The notes below the pieces were generated by a model, which made no database searches, was not told the origin of the DNA, and was given only the letters and a program-made list of their open reading frames with translations. This document shows positions 5,389 to 8,194 of a stretch of DNA of 8,194 nucleotides, one piece after another. How positions within the stretch are numbered: position 1 is the stretch's first letter; each line of letters begins with the position of its first letter. Both the position numbers and the translations under genes were made by a program. Source of the stretch: Intestinibacter sp. (GTDB lineage Bacteria; Bacillota; Clostridia; Peptostreptococcales; Peptostreptococcaceae); assembly GCF_022780145.1 (NCBI RefSeq), contig NZ_JALEXO010000242.1:1-8194 (forward strand), read 5' to 3'.

Positions 5389-6543
5389 GTGTACGATAGC
5401 TTTTTAAAGTTGCTAATTTTATGTAGTTTAATTTTGATATTAGCAGGAACTAATGTATATGCGTACGAGAATAATAAAGGAGTGGGATATATATATAATA
5501 TAGAAGAAAATAATCAAGAAAACGAGCAGAAAAAAGATCTAGATATAAGCAAGCAGTACGAAATGTATCTCAAAAATTTATTTGACTACAGAAACAAAGC
5601 TCTAATGGAGCACGATGAAGATATATTAAAGGGCATTTACGATACAGATATAAAGTTTGGACTCTGGGCTTATGAACACGAGATAAAAAAGATGCAGTAT
5701 CTCAAGAACTGGTCAGATAAGCAGGGAGTAGAGTTTGATAATATAGACGCAAAGGTCAAGGTAAATAAAATAAGAGAGAGGGAAGAAAATTTATACGGTA
5801 TAATATGCACAGTTTGTACAAACTATAAATACCATTACGAAAATCAACCGAGCGTTCAAAATGAATTTCAAATAGGGACTCAGCATTATTTGCATGTGAG
5901 GGAAAAGGATGATAAGTATATAATAACTAAGGAGTGGTACAGCGATCCATTTGCTGATTCTCTGAATTTAGAGCATATAGATTCAAAAGAAATAAAAAAT
6001 TTCATAATATCTCAAAGTGCTATACAATTAAATTTAAATGATACACAAAAAAAAGCTATAGATTACGCTCATAAATACTGTGGTGCTGCAACTAACGAGC
6101 CAGATAAGATTTACCTAATAAATCCAAATTACAAAGATTTTAACTCAGATGGAGGCGATTGCGCTAATTTTGCATCGCAGATAATGTTCGAAAGCGGTCT
6201 TTTTTCTAAAAATACAACCTGGAATTACGAAAATGGACAGGCGACGAAGGCTTGGGTAAATGCGCAGGGATTTAAAAATTACTTGATATACAGTGGTAGG
6301 GGGTCATATATAGCCAAGGGTTCTTATGAAGATGTATATAAAGAAGCTTATAAACTAAGACCTGGAGATATAGTAGGATATGAAAAAAACGGCAGAATAA
6401 CACATGTATCAACTGTTACAGGACTTGATTCAAAGGGATATCCGCTAGTAACATGTCATAATACAGATAGATTATTGGTACCTTGGGATCTAGGCTGGAG
6501 TGACAAGTCCATAAGATTTCATATAATTAAAGTCTATTATTGA
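5389..6543 (+). CDS. secreted Amidase_6-domain putative cell-wall amidase/peptidase
   Basis: The protein has 384 residues from a GTG at 5389, chosen because GGAGGTG (5376-5382) is 6 nt upstream and translation then begins with a textbook signal peptide: Lys7, a hydrophobic core at 8-20, and cleavage after VYA (23-25). The in-frame ATG at 5374 overlaps the ribosome site. Residues 55-195 form a domain of unknown function with a helix-then-strand pattern suggestive of an NTF2-like fold. Residues 220-384 match the Amidase_6 family, a papain-like/NlpC-like hydrolase fold. The candidate triad is Cys258 (GGDCANFASQ), His339 (ITHVSTV) and Asn358/Asp360 (CHNTDR), and RPGDIVGY (324-331) is also typical. 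It probably acts outside the membrane, and peptidoglycan amide bonds are the likely but unproven target. It is divergent from the kinase gene and followed by a weak hairpin. Confidence 0.85.
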   Translation: MYDSFLKLLILCSLILILAGTNVYAYENNKGVGYIYNIEENNQENEQKKDLDISKQYEMYLKNLFDYRNKALMEHDEDILKGIYDTDIKFGLWAYEHEIKKMQYLKNWSDKQGVEFDNIDAKVKVNKIREREENLYGIICTVCTNYKYHYENQPSVQNEFQIGTQHYLHVREKDDKYIITKEWYSDPFADSLNLEHIDSKEIKNFIISQSAIQLNLNDTQKKAIDYAHKYCGAATNEPDKIYLINPNYKDFNSDGGDCANFASQIMFESGLFSKNTTWNYENGQATKAWVNAQGFKNYLIYSGRGSYIAKGSYEDVYKEAYKLRPGDIVGYEKNGRITHVSTVTGLDSKGYPLVTCHNTDRLLVPWDLGWSDKSIRFHIIKVYY

Positions 6544-6575
6544 TGTATATAAATTATTTAAAAAATATACATTTT
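6543..6575 (+). terminator. weak AT-rich hairpin after the Amidase_6 gene
   Basis: ATGTATAT (6543-6550) pairs exactly with ATATACAT (6565-6572), followed by TTTT. The stem begins on the last base of the stop codon. It is almost all A/T with a 14-nt loop, so termination would be inefficient at best. Confidence 0.4.
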
Positions 6576-6611
6576 AGAAATTAAAAAAAATAAGTATAAA
6601 ATTAAATTTAA

Positions 6612-6640
6612 TTGACAAATATAATTATATATGATAAATT
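6612..6640 (+). promoter_or_regulatory. promoter of the cold-shock gene
   Basis: A perfect -35 TTGACA (6612-6617) is followed after 17 bp by TAAATT (6635-6640); the overlapping GATAAA is an alternative -10. The leader would be about 50 nt and holds a near-palindrome centred on TGGCCA (6661-6666), a possible structure in the mRNA of a cold-shock gene. Confidence 0.55.
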
Positions 6641-6695
6641 AGATATAAGGCTATATTTAATGGCCAATTAAGTGTGTTTTTAGGAGGATTTATTA

Positions 6696-6896
6696 ATGAA
6701 AACAGGTGTAGTAAAATGGTTTAATAATGAAAAAGGTTTTGGATTTATATCTGTAGAAGGTGAAGGAGATGTTTTCGTACATTTCTCAGCTATACAAGGT
6801 GAAGGATACAAAACTTTAGAAGAAGGACAAAACGTTGAATTTGAAGTAGTTGAAGGTGCTAAAGGACCTCAAGCTGCAAACGTAGTGAGATTATAA
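6696..6896 (+). CDS. cold-shock protein, CspA family
   Basis: The complete 66-residue protein is a single OB-fold cold-shock domain, the normal length of the family. It carries the RNP1 motif KGFGFI (13-18), the RNP2 motif VFVHF (26-30) and the aromatic surface residues Trp8, Phe15, Phe17, Phe27 and Phe30 that stack on single-stranded nucleic acid. Such proteins act as RNA chaperones in the cytoplasm, keeping mRNA unfolded at low temperature or in rapid growth. The start is set by TAGGAGG at 6681-6687. It has its own promoter and a strong terminator, so it is a single-gene unit, as is common for these highly expressed genes. Its codon use (many GAA, GGT, GTA) looks slightly more biased than its neighbours, consistent with high expression. 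Confidence 0.97.
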   Translation: MKTGVVKWFNNEKGFGFISVEGEGDVFVHFSAIQGEGYKTLEEGQNVEFEVVEGAKGPQAANVVRL

Positions 6897-6945
6897 TCGA
6901 GATTACAATGAAAATTCATATATATTAGTAACGTTAGTCATATGT

Positions 6946-6972
6946 AAAGAAGCCACTTAAGTGGCTTTTTTT
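6946..6972 (+). terminator. strong Rho-independent terminator of the cold-shock gene
   Basis: The perfect palindrome AAGCCACTTAAGTGGCTT (6950-6967) forms a GC-rich stem with a TTAA loop and runs into seven T residues (6966-6972). The stem lies about 53 nt after the stop codon. Confidence 0.93.
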
Positions 6973-7034
6973 GCGCAATAAGGGTTAAGACTTATTTAGG
7001 ATGTTAATTTTATGTGTAAATAAGCATATAACTA

Positions 7035-7043
7035 TGTTAAAAT
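7035..7043 (+). promoter_or_regulatory. extended -10 promoter candidate of the CBS gene
   Basis: TGTTAAAAT (7035-7043) matches the extended -10 form TGnTATAAT at all but one position. No good -35 box is seen 17 bp upstream. It is 69 bp before the CBS-protein start. Confidence 0.4.
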
Positions 7044-7111
7044 AATATGAGATACTTTATAAATAAAAATATAAATTTTTTTGGTAATTATTATGGAGGT
7101 GGAATATAGAC

Positions 7112-7525
7112 ATGAATATATTATTTTTTCTAACACCAAAAAGTGAAGTCGCATACATATATGAAGATTTTACTATTAGACAAACTTTAGAAAAAATGGA
7201 ATACCATAGATATTCATCTATTCCTATATTGACAAAAGATGGGAAATATGTAGGTACAATAACAGAAGGAGATTTATTGTGGACATTAAAAGACCTTATA
7301 CAAAAGAAGGAAATTAGTATAGACGATATAGAAAGTATGCCTGTAATAGATATTCCAAGAAGAAAAAACAATACTCCTGTGCCAATAAGTGCAAATATGG
7401 AGCTATTAATATCAAAGGCAATTACTCAAAACTTCGTTCCTGTAATAGATGATACAGAAACATTTATAGGAATGGTAAAAAGAAGAACAATTGTAGAGTA
7501 TTGCTATCAAGAAATGAAAAAATAA
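7112..7525 (+). CDS. two-CBS-domain protein, CbpB/DarB-like
   Basis: The complete 137-residue cytoplasmic protein has two CBS motifs and nothing else. CBS1 covers about residues 8-62 with SSIPIL (35-40), YVGTITEGDLL (46-56), and CBS2 about 75-134 with NFVPVIDD (107-114) and FIGMVKRRTIVEY (118-130). CBS pairs bind adenine nucleotides in a cleft between the two repeats. Size, order and the terminal F-x-G-x-x-x-RR segment resemble Bacillus CbpB/DarB, a c-di-AMP-binding protein that regulates Rel and pyruvate carboxylase; that link rests on remembered resemblance and is not proven. The start is set by GGAGGTGG at 7095-7102. A promoter candidate lies at 7035-7043, and the previous transcript ends at the terminator at 6946-6972. 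No clear terminator follows, and the regulator gene 168 bp downstream may have its own promoter. Confidence 0.85.
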   Translation: MNILFFLTPKSEVAYIYEDFTIRQTLEKMEYHRYSSIPILTKDGKYVGTITEGDLLWTLKDLIQKKEISIDDIESMPVIDIPRRKNNTPVPISANMELLISKAITQNFVPVIDDTETFIGMVKRRTIVEYCYQEMKK

Positions 7526-7576
7526 AAAAATTCTTTATTAAATAACAAGTTTTTATATACCTTCTTGCATAGTAAC

Positions 7577-7585
7577 TGTTATAAT
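7577..7585 (+). promoter_or_regulatory. extended -10 promoter of the Lrp/AsnC gene
   Basis: TGTTATAAT (7577-7585) is a perfect extended -10 (TGnTATAAT). A -35 box is not obvious, which is usual for extended -10 promoters. The transcript would start near 7592, leaving a leader of about 100 nt. Confidence 0.6.
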
Positions 7586-7598
7586 TTAATCATAAGAG

Positions 7599-7642
7599 TG
7601 TATTATTTTTACAGCAGTTAATAGGAAATTGTATTATTTTTA
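7599..7642 (+). repeat. two exact 13-bp direct repeats in the Lrp/AsnC leader
   Basis: TGTATTATTTTTA occurs exactly at 7599-7611 and 7630-7642, a pitch of 31 bp, close to three helical turns. A shorter GTATTATT follows at 7669-7676. The copies lie between the -10 box and the start codon, a position suited to autorepression by the encoded regulator. Confidence 0.5.
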
Positions 7643-7693
7643 ATTTGAAGATAAAGTGATTTCCATACGTATTATTAAGAAGGAGGTATATTT

Positions 7694-8176
7694 ATGAGAG
7701 AAGATTCTTTAGAGTTTGACAAATTAGGTATTCATTTAGATAAGACAGACATTAGAATCCTTAAATTATTAGCAAACGATAGCAGAATTTCTTATGCTGA
7801 AATTGCTAGAGAAGTACATTTATCACGTATGGCAGTAAGAGAAAGAGTTATGAAAATGCTTGAAGAAGGCATAATTGAAAGATTTACAGTTCAATTAAAC
7901 TCAAAAAAAGTTGGCTTAGATACACCAGTATTTTTACAAATTAAGGCAGCACCTAGTAAGCTAGACGATGTTGCTAACGAGCTTGCAAAGCATCCTAAAA
8001 TAGAATGTGTATACGCTATGACAGGAAAAAATGAACTACAAGCACATGCCTTTATTGAAGATTTTGATAATTTACAAAAATTTATTTTTGAAGAAATTTA
8101 TAGCATAGAAGGTATAACAGAAGTAGAATATAATATAATGACTAAAAAATACAAAAGCAGAAAATTATTTACATAA
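7694..8176 (+). CDS. Lrp/AsnC-family transcriptional regulator
   Basis: The complete 160-residue protein has the two usual parts of the family. The N-terminal helix-turn-helix spans about residues 14-63, with LDKTDIRILKLLANDSR (15-31) and the recognition-helix region LSRMAVRERVMKMLEEGII (43-61). The C-terminal RAM (ligand-binding, oligomerising) domain spans about 75-155, with the strand TPVFLQIKA, then VANELAKHPKIECVYAMTGKNELQAHAF. Lrp/AsnC proteins bind amino acids and form octamers or other rings that wrap DNA, and often regulate their own gene. The start is set by AAGGAGG at 7680-7686. The leader has a perfect extended -10 and paired 13-bp repeats. Which amino acid it senses cannot be read from the sequence; the neighbouring amino-acid enzymes make that class of ligand plausible. 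The last 18 bases of the window after it hold nothing recognisable. Confidence 0.93.
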   Translation: MREDSLEFDKLGIHLDKTDIRILKLLANDSRISYAEIAREVHLSRMAVRERVMKMLEEGIIERFTVQLNSKKVGLDTPVFLQIKAAPSKLDDVANELAKHPKIECVYAMTGKNELQAHAFIEDFDNLQKFIFEEIYSIEGITEVEYNIMTKKYKSRKLFT

Positions 8177-8194
8177 AATTATACTAGAAATAGA

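Noticed and set aside
7057..7371. 104-residue minus-strand open frame
   Set aside because: It is antisense to the CBS-domain gene, which has a good ribosome binding site and clear motifs.

Overview
The window is AT-rich, with strong AGGAGG-type ribosome binding sites, AGA/ATA-rich codon use and short intergenic regions. Together with a class III aminotransferase preceded by a CodY-like box, a YlbF-family protein, an Amidase_6 secreted protein and a lone cold-shock gene, this points to a low-GC Firmicute. Class Clostridia is most likely, plausibly Peptostreptococcaceae, but the species cannot be fixed from this stretch. There is no rRNA, tRNA, insertion sequence, phage gene or CRISPR array; it looks like ordinary chromosome.

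Layout. The left end (2-970, +) is the C-terminal part of an FtsX/MacB-type ABC transporter permease whose start lies outside the window. It converges on a minus-strand block across a bidirectional terminator (973-1025). Read in its transcription direction, the minus-strand block runs: pyridoxal/pyridoxamine kinase (4335-5156), a YlbF-family small protein (3955-4275), a 324-bp regulatory intergenic region, a class III PLP enzyme resembling isoleucine 2-epimerase (2305-3630), a 14-bp perfect hairpin, and a HisC-like class I/II aminotransferase (1026-2135). Diverging from the kinase, the plus strand carries a secreted Amidase_6 protein (5389-6543), a cold-shock protein (6696-6896), a two-CBS-domain protein (7112-7525) and an Lrp/AsnC regulator (7694-8176). 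Most of these have their own promoter or terminator signals, so they look like single-gene transcription units rather than one operon.

How the genes may work together. A PLP-salvage kinase sits beside two PLP-dependent amino-acid enzymes. The epimerase-like enzyme has a 14-of-15 match to the CodY box, the site of the regulator that senses branched-chain amino acids and GTP, in its upstream region. An Lrp/AsnC-type regulator, a family that often senses amino acids, lies a few kilobases away. My inference is a small amino-acid (possibly branched-chain or D-/allo-amino acid) metabolism neighbourhood, but no shared transcript is shown by the sequence.

Most unusual signals. (1) A long hairpin (4280-4325) between the kinase and ylbF-like genes pairs the ylbF Shine-Dalgarno with an anti-Shine-Dalgarno; it also ends in a T run, so it could act as terminator and translational lock. 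(2) The 324-bp region upstream of the epimerase-like gene holds a CodY box, two perfect 13-bp direct repeats at 21-bp pitch and two palindromes. (3) The Lrp gene leader carries two perfect 13-bp repeats at 31-bp pitch. No clearly new multi-gene system was found; the novelty is regulatory.
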